Assembly (NCBI RefSeq): GCF_000802235.1 | Contig: NZ_JTDL01000079.1 | Location: 62,001 to 126,000 of the forward strand | Direction: 5' to 3' | DNA from: Sinomonas humi | Lineage (GTDB): Bacteria > Actinomycetota > Actinomycetes > Actinomycetales > Micrococcaceae | Length of the DNA: 64,000 bases | Shown here: positions 18,627-27,066 of the stretch, piece by piece | Position numbering within the stretch: position 1 is the first letter of the stretch | Layout: every line of letters starts with the position of its first letter | Program-made: the position numbers and the translations under genes | The notes under the pieces: generated by a model | What the model was told of the DNA's origin: nothing | The model's input: only the letters and a program-made list of their open reading frames with translations | Databases searched by the model: none

Positions 18627-20780
18627 TCAGAGGTCACGGAAGTGGGGATTGCGCCCCGGAGGACCCTGATAGGTCCTGCGCCCCGGCAGGGGTTCCTGCC
18701 GCGAGGACCCGGGCCGGGCGCGGTACATGCTCGGATCGAACTGACCCGAAATCCGCGGAATGATTCCCGTGTCATCCGAGAGAGTCGGGGCGCTTTCGCG
18801 AAGAGCATAGACCGGTTCCCTCGAGCGGGCGGTCTCTTCGGCGTACCCGTAGTCAGGGACGTCGTAGCCCGAGTCGTCATAGCCAGTGGAGCCATATCCG
18901 TGGGCCGCGCCCTCGTAAGGGGTGCTCTCGTACGCCGCGCCCTCGTACGCACCGGCTTCATAGCCGTGGGGAGCGCCGTCGTAGCCCCCGCCCTCGTAGC
19001 CGTGCGCGGCGTCGTCGTACGCAGCCGCCTCGTAGCCCGCGGCCCCCTCGTAGCCGGCGGGAGCCCCGGCGTCGTGCGCTGGCTGGGCGGGCGACGGCGC
19101 GGCCCCCCTTCGGCCGGTGAGGCGCCCCATGATCGGGCGCAGGAGGTCGCGGAGCTCGGTCACGCCGAAGATCCGGAGCAGGGCGAGGTAGACGAGCAGC
19201 ATCGCAACGCCGATCACGATGATCGAAAGCAACGCCGCGAAGCTCGAGCTCCAGATGAACCCCCTCGAGGAGAGGCCGCCCAGCAGCCACACCGCGAGCC
19301 CTCCGGCGACGGCCGCGCCAAGGGCGGCGTAGCCCATGCGGATGTAGGAGCGGGCCACGGTCACACCGTCCAGGTTGCCGAGCTTGCGCCGCAGGTAGGC
19401 ACCGCTCAGCACGACGGAGAGGATGTTCCCGACCGTGTACAGCGTGGCGATGGCGAAGATGATGTAGCGAGCCGGCAGGAACTGGATGACCGTTGCGCCG
19501 ACTACGTTGAGGATGCCGAGCCAGACCTGGACCTTGAAGGGGGTCTTCGCGTCCTCGTAGGAGTAGAAGACGCGGGACATCATGAAATTCGCGCTGAGGA
19601 ACGGCGTGCTCAGCGCGAGGATGCTGAGGGTCTGGGCGAGCATGACGCCGTCGGTGGCTGATCCGCCGGAGAAGAACCGGCCGAGCGGAGCCGCGAGGGC
19701 GAACAATGCCAGGGCGCTGAAGACGGTCGCGACGGCCATGGTCCGCAAGCCTTGGGAAAGCGCAATCCGAACGCCGCGGCGATCACCCGCTTGGGATGCC
19801 GCCGTCATCCGATTGAACAGGACGGTGGCGAGCGAAAGCGCGATGATCGAGTGCGGCAGGAGGTACAGCTGGCTCGCCATCTCGAGGACGGTGTTACCGG
19901 GGATGAACTGCCACGAGGGGTTCCCCGCCTGTCGGAGCTGCTCGCGCACGGCGCCCGGTTGGGACGCGATCTTCATGAGGTAGAGGAAGGTCAGCTGGCC
20001 CACGGCCGTGGTGGCGAGCGTCCAGATCCCGATCCTCGCCGCCGCACCGAGCCCGACGCCGCGCCATCCGAACTTGGGCCGCAGGCCAAGGCCCAGCCGG
20101 CCTACGGGGATGAACAGCATGGCGGTCTGGATGACGACGCCGACCGTGGACGCACCCGCGACAAGCAGGGTCTGCGGGGTTCCCCAGGATTCGATCGTGT
20201 GCGGGTTCGCGGCGTTCGTTCCGAAGATCCAGATGAACATGCCGAGGCCAGCGATGGCGACGATGTTGTTCACTAGCGGCGCCCACATCGCGGGCCCGAA
20301 GGCGCCGTGCGCGTTGAGGACCTGGGTCAGGAGCGCGTACAGGCCGTAGAAGAAGATCTGCGGAAGGCACCAATACGCGAAGACGGTGGCGAGCGCTAGC
20401 TGCTGTGCACTGTAGTCGGACGTCGTGAGCCGCATGACGATGGGTGCACCGATCGTCACGAGCCCCGTGAGAACGAAGGTGACGACCACCCCCAGCGTGA
20501 GCAGGCGACTGATGTAGTCCGCACCGCGGTCAGGGGCTCTGCTTGCCTTGAGGATCTGCGGGACGAGAACCGTGTTGAAGACGCCGCCCGCGACGAGCAG
20601 GAAGATGAGGTTCGGCAGGTTGTTCGCGTTGACGAACGTGTCCGTGACCGTAGAGCCGAGGCCCAACGCGTACACAAGGAGCAACTGCCGCAGGAAGCCG
20701 AGTACTCGGGAGAGGAGCGTGCCGACCGCCATGACCGCGCTGGATCTGGCCTCGGATCGCCCGGCTTGGGCTGCCGTCAT
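18627..20780 (-). CDS. murJ: Lipid II flippase MurJ (MviN family)
   Basis: Multi-pass membrane protein that flips lipid II for peptidoglycan synthesis. The 717-aa product has about 14 hydrophobic segments over residues 15-540, starting SAVMAVGTLLSRVLGFLRQ, typical of MurJ. After residue 545 comes a cytoplasmic tail rich in YEG/GYE repeats (EGAAGYEAAAYDDAAHGYE and onward). I do not know that tail from MurJ of model species. It starts 7 bases after the NUDIX gene, suggesting an operon, and the pseudokinase-like gene follows. Confidence 0.92.
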   Translation of the reverse strand: MTAAQAGRSEARSSAVMAVGTLLSRVLGFLRQLLLVYALGLGSTVTDTFVNANNLPNLIFLLVAGGVFNTVLVPQILKASRAPDRGADYISRLLTLGVVVTFVLTGLVTIGAPIVMRLTTSDYSAQQLALATVFAYWCLPQIFFYGLYALLTQVLNAHGAFGPAMWAPLVNNIVAIAGLGMFIWIFGTNAANPHTIESWGTPQTLLVAGASTVGVVIQTAMLFIPVGRLGLGLRPKFGWRGVGLGAAARIGIWTLATTAVGQLTFLYLMKIASQPGAVREQLRQAGNPSWQFIPGNTVLEMASQLYLLPHSIIALSLATVLFNRMTAASQAGDRRGVRIALSQGLRTMAVATVFSALALFALAAPLGRFFSGGSATDGVMLAQTLSILALSTPFLSANFMMSRVFYSYEDAKTPFKVQVWLGILNVVGATVIQFLPARYIIFAIATLYTVGNILSVVLSGAYLRRKLGNLDGVTVARSYIRMGYAALGAAVAGGLAVWLLGGLSSRGFIWSSSFAALLSIIVIGVAMLLVYLALLRIFGVTELRDLLRPIMGRLTGRRGAAPSPAQPAHDAGAPAGYEGAAGYEAAAYDDAAHGYEGGGYDGAPHGYEAGAYEGAAYESTPYEGAAHGYGSTGYDDSGYDVPDYGYAEETARSREPVYALRESAPTLSDDTGIIPRISGQFDPSMYRARPGSSRQEPLPGRRTYQGPPGRNPHFRDL

Positions 20781-20787
20781 CGAACCG

Positions 20788-21342
20788 TCACTTCAGTAGA
20801 TGCTCCGGGAGCACTTCCCGGGCGAGGTCCGCGATGCGCCGCTCGTTCGGAAACGAGAGGCGGCGCGAGAGTTCGGAAATGGGCACCCACGCGACGTCGA
20901 CGGCCTCCTGGTCGGGATCGTTCTCGATGGTCAGTTCGCCGCCGACGGCTTGGAGCAGATAGTGGTGGACCGTCTTGTGGACGCGGTGCCCCGTGACGGT
21001 GAACCAGTAGTCAATGCTGCCGAGGGGCGCAAGGATCCGGCCATCGATGCCGGTTTCCTCGCTGATTTCGCGGACAGCCGCGCTCTCGTTCGACTCACGG
21101 CCCTCGGGATGCCCTTTGGGAAGGCACCACTCGAGGCGCCCGCCCCGATTGAGCCGCGCGATGATCGCTACGGGAAGATTCGGATTGTCCGTATCGACGA
21201 TGACCCCGCCCGCCGAGATCTCCTCGACGGTCGGGAGCGAGTGAATATAGGTATGACCCGCCGGGGCGACGTGCGGCCCGATCGCGGACGGCAGCGGCGC
21301 ACCCCTCCTCTTCTGAGGATCGCTCGGCAGCGGAATCACCAT
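20788..21342 (-). CDS. NUDIX hydrolase
   Basis: Hydrolase of nucleoside diphosphates linked to another group; the exact substrate is unknown. The product (184 aa from the ATG at 21340-21342) has the NUDIX box as GHPEGRESNESAAVREISEE followed by TGI. DYWF and VHKTVHHYLL are shared with the mycobacterial MutT-like protein Rv3908 in the same position. In-frame upstream starts exist at 21381 (ATG) and 21396 (GTG), and none has a clear ribosome-binding site, so the N-terminus is uncertain. It is divergent from pcnA, as in mycobacteria. The Rv3909-type gene usually found between it and murJ is absent. Confidence 0.85.
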   Translation of the reverse strand: MVIPLPSDPQKRRGAPLPSAIGPHVAPAGHTYIHSLPTVEEISAGGVIVDTDNPNLPVAIIARLNRGGRLEWCLPKGHPEGRESNESAAVREISEETGIDGRILAPLGSIDYWFTVTGHRVHKTVHHYLLQAVGGELTIENDPDQEAVDVAWVPISELSRRLSFPNERRIADLAREVLPEHLLK

Positions 21343-21440
21343 GCAGTCCACTCTAACCAGAAGCCTCTCGCGATGACTCATGGTCCGCCGCGTCACTCGG
21401 ATCTGTAAGTGCCTCTCCGATCTGCGAAGCTTTAAGGGCT

Positions 21441-22952
21441 ATGGCAGGAGAAGACTCGAACTGGGCGCGCACGACGGCGCCTGAATCACCGTCCGTCGGC
21501 TTCGCCGTCGAGCCCGTGGCGCTCGAAATCGGGCGCCGCTTCGTCGACGCCGGTTTTGAACTTTCGCTTGTGGGCGGACCAGTGCGGGACCTGTTCCTGG
21601 GCCGGAAGTCCCCAGACTTAGACTTCACGACCAACGCCACGCCTGATGAGACCCTGTCTGTGATCAAGGGTTGGGCTGACGCGTTCTGGGAGATCGGCAG
21701 GGATTTCGGCACGATCGGACTGCGGAAGCAAGGCTTCCAGATCGAAGTGACGACGTACCGCGCGGAAGCCTACGACCCGGAGTCACGCAAGCCCGCCGTC
21801 GCGTTCGGCACCTCGCTCGAGGACGACCTCGGCCGCCGCGACTTCAGCATGAACGCCATGGCGCTCCGCCTCCCGTCACTCGAACTCGTGGACCCGTTCG
21901 GCGGTGTGCGCGACCTTCATGCGGGCATCCTCCGCACCCCCGGGGCCCCCCAAGATTCGTTTTCGGACGATCCGCTGCGCATGATGCGCGCGGCGCGTTT
22001 CGCCTCACAGCTCAAGGTGGACGTAGCGCCTGAGGTTCGTGACGCGATGACGGCAATGGCCGGCCGCATCTCGATCGTCTCGGCTGAACGCGTCCGCGAC
22101 GAGCTGGTCAAGCTCATCAACGGAGCCGCGCCCCGCACCGGCGTCGACCTCCTCGTCGACACCGGGATCGCCGACGTCGTGCTTCCCGAGGTGGGCGCAC
22201 TGCGGCTCGAGGTGGACGAGCACCATCGCCACAAGGACGTGTACCAGCACTCGCTCACCGTCCTCGAGCAGGCTGCTGCTCTCGAGACTGGTCCCGACGG
22301 GCCAGTGCCCGGCCCGGACTTCGTGCTGCGCTTCGCGGCACTCCTGCACGACATCGGGAAGCCGGCAACACGCCGCTTCGAGCCCGGTGGCGCCGTCTCC
22401 TTCCGGCACCACGACGTCGTCGGATCGAAGCTCGTCAAGAAGCGCATGCGCGAGCTGCGTTTCGACAACGAGACCATCAAGGCGGTCGCACGCCTGGTCG
22501 AGTTGCACATGCGCTTCTACGGATATGGGGACGCCGGCTGGACCGATTCGGCTGTTCGCCGCTACGTCACCGACGCGGGGCCACTGCTTGAACGGCTCCA
22601 CCGGCTCACGCGCTCCGACGTCACGACCCGCAACCAGCGCAAAGCGGACCGGCTCTCGTTCGCCTACGACGACCTCGAGCACCGCATCGCCGAACTCGCC
22701 GAGCAGGAGGAACTCGCCGCGATCCGCCCCGACCTTGACGGGCAGCAGATCATGCAGATCCTGGGGGTCCCTCCCGGACCGCTCGTGGGGCGGGCCTACC
22801 GGTACCTGCTCGAAGAGCGCATGGAGAACGGGCCAGCCAACGAGGAAGAGGCGCGGGCCAAGTTGCTTGAATGGTGGGCGGCGCAGCCGGAGAACGCTGA
22901 GGGCGCTGTAAAGGCTGAAGGCGCTGTTAAAGAGGAGAAGGAGAGCGAGTGA
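21441..22952 (+). CDS. pcnA: CCA tRNA nucleotidyltransferase / poly(A) polymerase family
   Basis: Adds or repairs the CCA end of tRNA. The 503-aa product has the class II nucleotidyltransferase head (SLVGGPVRDLFLGR and SPDLDFTTNATPDE with the DxD metal site), the template-binding RRDFSMNAMAL motif, RMMRAARFASQL, and an HD phosphohydrolase domain (LLHDIGKPATRR) in the second half. The C-terminus contains a near repeat (EGAVKAEGAVKEE). The stop overlaps the next gene by four bases (GTGA). Confidence 0.93.
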   Translation: MAGEDSNWARTTAPESPSVGFAVEPVALEIGRRFVDAGFELSLVGGPVRDLFLGRKSPDLDFTTNATPDETLSVIKGWADAFWEIGRDFGTIGLRKQGFQIEVTTYRAEAYDPESRKPAVAFGTSLEDDLGRRDFSMNAMALRLPSLELVDPFGGVRDLHAGILRTPGAPQDSFSDDPLRMMRAARFASQLKVDVAPEVRDAMTAMAGRISIVSAERVRDELVKLINGAAPRTGVDLLVDTGIADVVLPEVGALRLEVDEHHRHKDVYQHSLTVLEQAAALETGPDGPVPGPDFVLRFAALLHDIGKPATRRFEPGGAVSFRHHDVVGSKLVKKRMRELRFDNETIKAVARLVELHMRFYGYGDAGWTDSAVRRYVTDAGPLLERLHRLTRSDVTTRNQRKADRLSFAYDDLEHRIAELAEQEELAAIRPDLDGQQIMQILGVPPGPLVGRAYRYLLEERMENGPANEEEARAKLLEWWAAQPENAEGAVKAEGAVKEEKESE

Positions 22953-23530
22953 GCACCGAGGACTTCGGACTGCCGAGGCTGTGGCTTCTGCGGCATGGTG
23001 AAACTGAGTGGTCCAAGAGCGGCCAGTACACCGGGCTCACAGACCTTCCACTCACCCCCGAGGGTGAGGACCAGGCGCGAGCGGCGAAGGCAGCGCTCGA
23101 CGGTGTGCACTTCGGGCTGGTGTTCACCTCGCCGTTGCAGCGGGCGCGAAGGACGGCGGAGCTCGCCGGCTTCCCGGAGGCAGAGCTCGAGCCGAACGCG
23201 GTCGAGTGGGACTACGGCGACTACGAGGGCGTGCGCTCGGCCGATGTGCGGCGCACGAATCCGAGCTATCTCATTTGGAAGGACGGCGTTCCCAACGGCG
23301 AGACTCTCTCCGAGGTGGCGGCCCGGGCGGACCTGATCGTCGATCGCGTTCTCCACTCCGGAGCGGAGAATGTGCTGCTGGTGGCCCATGGTCACTTCTG
23401 CCGAATCCTCACCGCACGGTGGCTCGGCATGGTTCCGGTGGAAGGCCGTCATTTCATTCTCGGTACGGCTAAAGTCTGCCGTCTGGGGTGGGACAAGAAA
23501 ACGCCCGCCGTCGAGGCATGGGGACTTTAG
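22949..23530 (+). CDS. Histidine phosphatase family protein
   Basis: Phosphoglycerate-mutase-fold phosphatase of unknown substrate, 193 aa. Catalytic LRHGETEWS at the N-terminus (residues 14-22) supplies the phosphorylated histidine. TSPLQRARRTAEL, WDYGDYEG and VAHGHFCRIL complete the active site. The GTG start overlaps the pcnA stop, so the two are translationally coupled. Confidence 0.92.
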   Translation: MSTEDFGLPRLWLLRHGETEWSKSGQYTGLTDLPLTPEGEDQARAAKAALDGVHFGLVFTSPLQRARRTAELAGFPEAELEPNAVEWDYGDYEGVRSADVRRTNPSYLIWKDGVPNGETLSEVAARADLIVDRVLHSGAENVLLVAHGHFCRILTARWLGMVPVEGRHFILGTAKVCRLGWDKKTPAVEAWGL

Positions 23531-23684
23531 CCGCCGCGATTCCCAGATTTTCTGATTTTTCTCTTGCCTTTTCTTCGAAGGGTGAGTTAGCTTTGCTTTG
23601 TGCTTCTGAGGCTCACTGGCCTCAATCACCCGGTACCGGCGTATTAGAGCGCTGGGCCATTCGGTAGCAGAGGGGGTAGGGACA

Positions 23685-23774
23685 ATGATCACCACTGAGG
23701 CGTTCTTCCGCGGGATCTTCGCCGTGCGCCGCAACCGTGGCCTGCTCCCGGCATTCGGCGCGGCACGGGACTGA
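23685..23774 (+). CDS. Possible 29-aa small protein
   Basis: The frame MITTEAFFRGIFAVRRNRG... ends ...AFGAARD and is preceded by AGGGGGTAGGGACA, a plausible ribosome-binding site. It resembles no family I know. It lies 155 bases after the histidine phosphatase and 28 bases before a perfect hairpin that could end its transcript. Small size makes chance likely. Confidence 0.35.
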   Translation: MITTEAFFRGIFAVRRNRGLLPAFGAARD

Positions 23775-23802
23775 CTCCCGCCCACTCAGAAGAGCTCCAC
23801 TC

Positions 23803-23834
23803 CCTCCGAAAGGCGCTTTTCCGCCTTTCGGAGG
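23803..23834. terminator. Perfect 13-bp hairpin
   Basis: CCTCCGAAAGGCG (23803-23815) pairs exactly with CGCCTTTCGGAGG (23822-23834) over a 6-base loop CTTTTC. ATTGATTT follows on the plus strand, so termination there is possible. The 3' arm contains GGAGG six bases before a TTG that opens a 22-codon frame (TRLYPTRALIL...), so a role in masking that site is an alternative. Confidence 0.6.
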
Positions 23835-24058
23835 ATTGATTTGACGCGCTTGTACCCTACCCGGGCTCTGATCCTGGCCGCGCTGAGCTCCGCCGTCGCC
23901 ACTCGCTGACGCCGAAATCCTGCATTTCGAATTCTCCTTTTCGTTGCCGCTAATGCCGATCTCCTGTGATTTCGTGCACCCATTTTGCCTGGCAATGATA
24001 GGGCTCCTTTCCGTGCCCCAGCACGCTATTCTTGCGTGCCCTTTTCCAAGGAATCACC

Positions 24059-24295
24059 ATGCCTTCGCCTCGCCATGCCCTGCGCTTGGACCCTCGAGTC
24101 AGTTCGGAGCAACAGCCTGCCCGAATGCCCGAGGGGCGCCGCCCGTCGTCGTACGTCTTTTCACTCCCCAAGGAGGTGACCGCCATGCTGGATCGCGTTT
24201 TTCGCGCTCTCTCCACCAAGATCGATGCCGGACGCATTGAGGCGCACCGCGCCGAAGTGCATCGCGAAATGTCACTCATGTTGACTCTGCGGTAA
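24059..24295 (+). CDS. Possible small protein (78 aa, or 36 aa from an internal start)
   Basis: The frame opens at an ATG preceded by AAGGAATCACC. An internal ATG at 24185 follows a near-perfect AAGGAGGTGACCGCC and would give MLDRVFRALSTKIDAGRIEA and 16 more residues, ending MSLMLTLR. The internal start has the best ribosome-binding site in the region, so the short product is the more credible one. No family is recognised. The helix-forming, charged composition suits a small soluble or regulatory protein, which is inference. Confidence 0.45.
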   Translation: MPSPRHALRLDPRVSSEQQPARMPEGRRPSSYVFSLPKEVTAMLDRVFRALSTKIDAGRIEAHRAEVHREMSLMLTLR

Positions 24296-24367
24296 CCTCA
24301 GGCGAGAAGCCGCGGCTTCGGGCATAATCCGTGTCACGGTACATGCGTGCTCAAGGAAGAGGGGACA

Positions 24368-25216
24368 ATGCGCAGGAAACTCATTGCCGCGTTGGCGGCG
24401 CTCACAGCAGCCTTCGGGTTGGCCTTCGCCGCCGCGCCAGCGCAGGCGAGCACGGGCGGGACCGCAGACGGAGACACCCATGGGAGTGTGGCGCTGATCG
24501 TCTTCTACACGGCCGAAGGGCGCTTCCGCTGCTCGGGGGCGCTCGTTTCGCCCACCGTGGTCCTCACAGCCGCGCACTGCACGGACGGGACGATCGGCAA
24601 GACCCTCGTGACCTTCAACTCCGTGATTGCCGAGCAGTCGCCGGCTGGCTTCCCCGATGCGAACCCCAGCGTTGGCTACACGTCCGCTGACCTTGCAGGG
24701 CGCATCTCGGGTACGGCCCAGACCGACCCCGGGTTCTCGAATTTCACGGACAAGAACAACTGGAACGATGTCGGCATCATCAAGCTCGACACCCCCGTTT
24801 CGCAGCCGTTCTATTCCCTTGCGGCGCCGGGCGCGCTTGACGCGATCGCTCCCGGGGACGTTCCGAAGACTGTCGTGACCGCCGTCGGCTACGGCGCGGA
24901 GCTCGCCAAGCCGGATTCCGGACCGCAGCGGCGGGTGCCCGTCTCCTACCCGATGATCCGCCGCTCGGTTGATATGAACCTCCAGAGCGTCGGCCCGCAG
25001 ATCTTCACGACCCACGCCAACGTGAATCCGGCACAGGGAACCGGCGGGATCTGCTCGGGCGATTCCGGTGGTCCGATCTTCCTCGGCGATCAGATCGTGG
25101 GCCTGACGAGCTTCGGCAACAAGAACTGCCTCGCGCTCGACGGTCTGCAACGCGTTGACGTCGCTTCGATCCAGTCGTGGATCACCAGCATGGAGGGCAC
25201 CACCGCTGCCTCCTAG
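24368..25216 (+). CDS. Secreted trypsin-like serine protease
   Basis: S1-family endopeptidase exported by Sec. The 282-aa precursor starts MRRKLIAALAALTAAFG and has a signal peptide ending near APAQA (residues 23-27). Catalytic residues are visible as TAAHC (His), NDVGIIKLD (Asp) and GDSGGPIF (Ser). Cysteines around them suggest disulfides. The ATG follows GAGGGGACA; an upstream in-frame GTG at 24347 would spoil the signal peptide. A strong terminator follows. The substrate is unknown. Confidence 0.92.
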   Translation: MRRKLIAALAALTAAFGLAFAAAPAQASTGGTADGDTHGSVALIVFYTAEGRFRCSGALVSPTVVLTAAHCTDGTIGKTLVTFNSVIAEQSPAGFPDANPSVGYTSADLAGRISGTAQTDPGFSNFTDKNNWNDVGIIKLDTPVSQPFYSLAAPGALDAIAPGDVPKTVVTAVGYGAELAKPDSGPQRRVPVSYPMIRRSVDMNLQSVGPQIFTTHANVNPAQGTGGICSGDSGGPIFLGDQIVGLTSFGNKNCLALDGLQRVDVASIQSWITSMEGTTAAS

Positions 25217-25530
25217 GGCAGGTTTCGCCGTCCAGCAGCCCCCGGGTCACCCCGGGGGCTGCGTTCTGTTGAGGCTTCGGGGATCTCGCGCCGGTGCCCC
25301 GCGTCGACCACGACGACGAGAAGTACCTCATCCTGAACCCGGTAGAGGATGCGGTAGTCGCCGGTGCGTACGCGCCATTCGGGGCGACCAGTGAGCTTCC
25401 TTGCGGCAGGTGGACGCGGTTCCTCGGCGAGCAGGTCGATTGCCGCTTGGATACGGCGCTTTGCCTCAGGCGAAAGCTTGCGAATCGCCCGGATTAGAGA
25501 AGAACCTGACGGTTCTGTATAAAAGCCTCG
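25213..25530 (-). pseudogene. RelE/ParE-type toxin remnant lacking a start
   Basis: The minus-strand frame reads ...IRKLSPEAKRRIQAAIDLL..., then ARKLTGRPEWRVRTGDYRI and LYRVQDEVLLVVVVDAGHR, the core and C-terminus of a RelE/ParE mRNA-interferase-like toxin. The usual N-terminal strand (YxVxFTPxA) is missing. No ATG, GTG or TTG precedes the domain before a stop near 25585. The frame ends at 25213, overlapping the protease stop and reading through its terminator. No antitoxin is recognisable. A frameshift or N-terminal deletion seems likely, so it is probably inactive. Exact boundaries are uncertain. Confidence 0.6.
25235..25262 (+). terminator. Terminator after the serine protease gene
   Basis: GCAGCCCCCGGG (25235-25246) pairs exactly with CCCGGGGGCTGC (25251-25262) around a TCAC loop, followed by GTTCTGTT. 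Confidence 0.85.
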
Positions 25531-25608
25531 AAACCTTCCACAGCCCTGGATCTCAGGGACTTCCGGCCTCCCCCGGGGTTGTCAGACCTCCCCGGTATGC
25601 TCGGAGCC

Positions 25609-27066
25609 ATGGAACCGACCGCGGACGACGGCGGCCGCGCGCCTCGCGGCGTCATCTCGCCGAGCCGAAACGATCCCCTCGTCCACACGCTCTCCGAGGC
25701 AGTCGGCGGCCCAATCGGGAATCACGCCGCCCCGGGGCTCATCCGCAGCGGGTGGTGGACCGTCGAACTGGTGCTCATCATCCTCACGGTGATCGCGGCG
25801 ATCGGCGGCGTCCTCATCAAGGGCTATTGTCAGGCGGTCGGCTGGAACCCGCCGACCGAGTTCTACGCGACGTGCTACTCGGACTTCCCGACCCTCTTCA
25901 AGGAGCGAGGCCTAGCGGACGGCGTCCTTCCCCTCTTCTCGCACAGCGCACTCTTCGAGTACCCCGTCATCACGTCCCTCATCGCGGGCTTCACCGCGCT
26001 CCTCGTTCCCGGGGTGGGTGCCACGGACGCGCGGGCGACAACCTATTTCGACATCAACGCGATCCTCGTCGCCGTCATGTGGCTGATCACCGTGATCGCG
26101 ACGGCCCGCTCGAATCCCCGCAGGCCCTGGGACGCCGCCTTTGTTGCGCTCGCCCCCGGGATCATCCTCTCGGGGTTCATCAACTGGGACATGTGGGCTG
26201 TGGCTCTGCTCGCTTTGGGCTTGCTCGCGTTCTCGCGCAACCATCCAGCGCTCGCGGGGGCCGCGATCGGCCTTGGCACGGCCACCAAGTTCTATCCCGT
26301 CCTGGTCCTCGGCGTGTTCGTGCTGCTTGCCCTCCGGACCGGCCGCTGGCGCCAGACCCTCGTCACGATTGGGTCGGCGGTGATCGCTTGGTTTGTCGTC
26401 GATTTCCCGGCAGCGATCGCGAACCCCCGCGACTGGTCCTTCTTCTTCGCGTACTCGACGGACCGTGACCCGAGCTTCTCATCCGCCTACTACTCGTGGA
26501 ACCTGCTCGCCGACCGCATGCATCTGGCAAAGCTCTCGGCAGCTACGACCAACACGATCTTCGTGGTGGCGTTCGGCCTGTGCTGCCTGGCCATCGCCTT
26601 CATCGCGCTCCACGCTCCGCGCCGGCCCCGCGTCGCCCAGCTCGCCTTCCTCGTCGTCGCCGCGTTCATCCTCACTGGAAAGGTGTACTCGCCCCAGTAC
26701 GTCGTGTGGCTTATTCCGCTGTTCGCCCTTGCGCGCCCACGTTGGCGTGACTTCCTCGTGTGGATGGCAGGTGAGGCCCTGCACTGGGTCGCGGTCTGGA
26801 TGTACATCGGGTGGACCACGAGTAACGGGCCCGTCCAGAACAATATCGACACCCCGTATTACGTATTGGCGGTCGTCGTCCACATGATCACGCTGCTCTA
26901 CGTGTGCCTCCATGTGGTGGCGGACATCTACGATCCGGCCACCGACCCGATTCGCCGGAGCCGGGAGGATGACCCGCAAGGCGGCGCGTTCGACGGCGCA
27001 CCGGACCGGTGGACACTCGCGAGCCTGTGGAAGCCGCGGCAGCCCGCGGAGAGCAGCGCCCCCTGA
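25609..27066 (+). CDS. GT87-like membrane glycosyltransferase (DUF2029 family)
   Basis: Polytopic membrane protein resembling actinobacterial polyprenol-phosphate-mannose-dependent mannosyltransferases; Rv0051 is a comparable protein. The 485-aa product has about ten hydrophobic segments starting at VELVLIILTVIAAIGGVLI. A conserved loop FPTLFKERGL... follows the first helix, and TATKFYPVLVLGVF and GKVYSPQYVVWLIPLF are typical of the family. A likely -10 TATGCT at 25596-25601 lies seven bases before the ATG, suggesting a leaderless mRNA. Upstream in-frame starts at 25579 and 25597 are possible. The acceptor is unknown. Confidence 0.78.
   Translation: MEPTADDGGRAPRGVISPSRNDPLVHTLSEAVGGPIGNHAAPGLIRSGWWTVELVLIILTVIAAIGGVLIKGYCQAVGWNPPTEFYATCYSDFPTLFKERGLADGVLPLFSHSALFEYPVITSLIAGFTALLVPGVGATDARATTYFDINAILVAVMWLITVIATARSNPRRPWDAAFVALAPGIILSGFINWDMWAVALLALGLLAFSRNHPALAGAAIGLGTATKFYPVLVLGVFVLLALRTGRWRQTLVTIGSAVIAWFVVDFPAAIANPRDWSFFFAYSTDRDPSFSSAYYSWNLLADRMHLAKLSAATTNTIFVVAFGLCCLAIAFIALHAPRRPRVAQLAFLVVAAFILTGKVYSPQYVVWLIPLFALARPRWRDFLVWMAGEALHWVAVWMYIGWTTSNGPVQNNIDTPYYVLAVVVHMITLLYVCLHVVADIYDPATDPIRRSREDDPQGGAFDGAPDRWTLASLWKPRQPAESSAP

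Larger units (their letters stand above)
23531..24367. other. Small-ORF and hairpin region between phosphatase and protease genes
   Basis: Some 840 bases with no long gene. It contains several very short frames that each have a good ribosome-binding site, plus a perfect 13-bp hairpin. These are listed separately. I found no tRNA or known riboswitch pattern here. Confidence 0.6.

Noticed and set aside
23786-23995. 69-codon minus-strand basic frame through the perfect hairpin
   Set aside because: Its sequence mostly reflects the hairpin and GC-rich codons. A shorter frame with a better ribosome-binding site starts inside the same stretch, so the long one is not supported.
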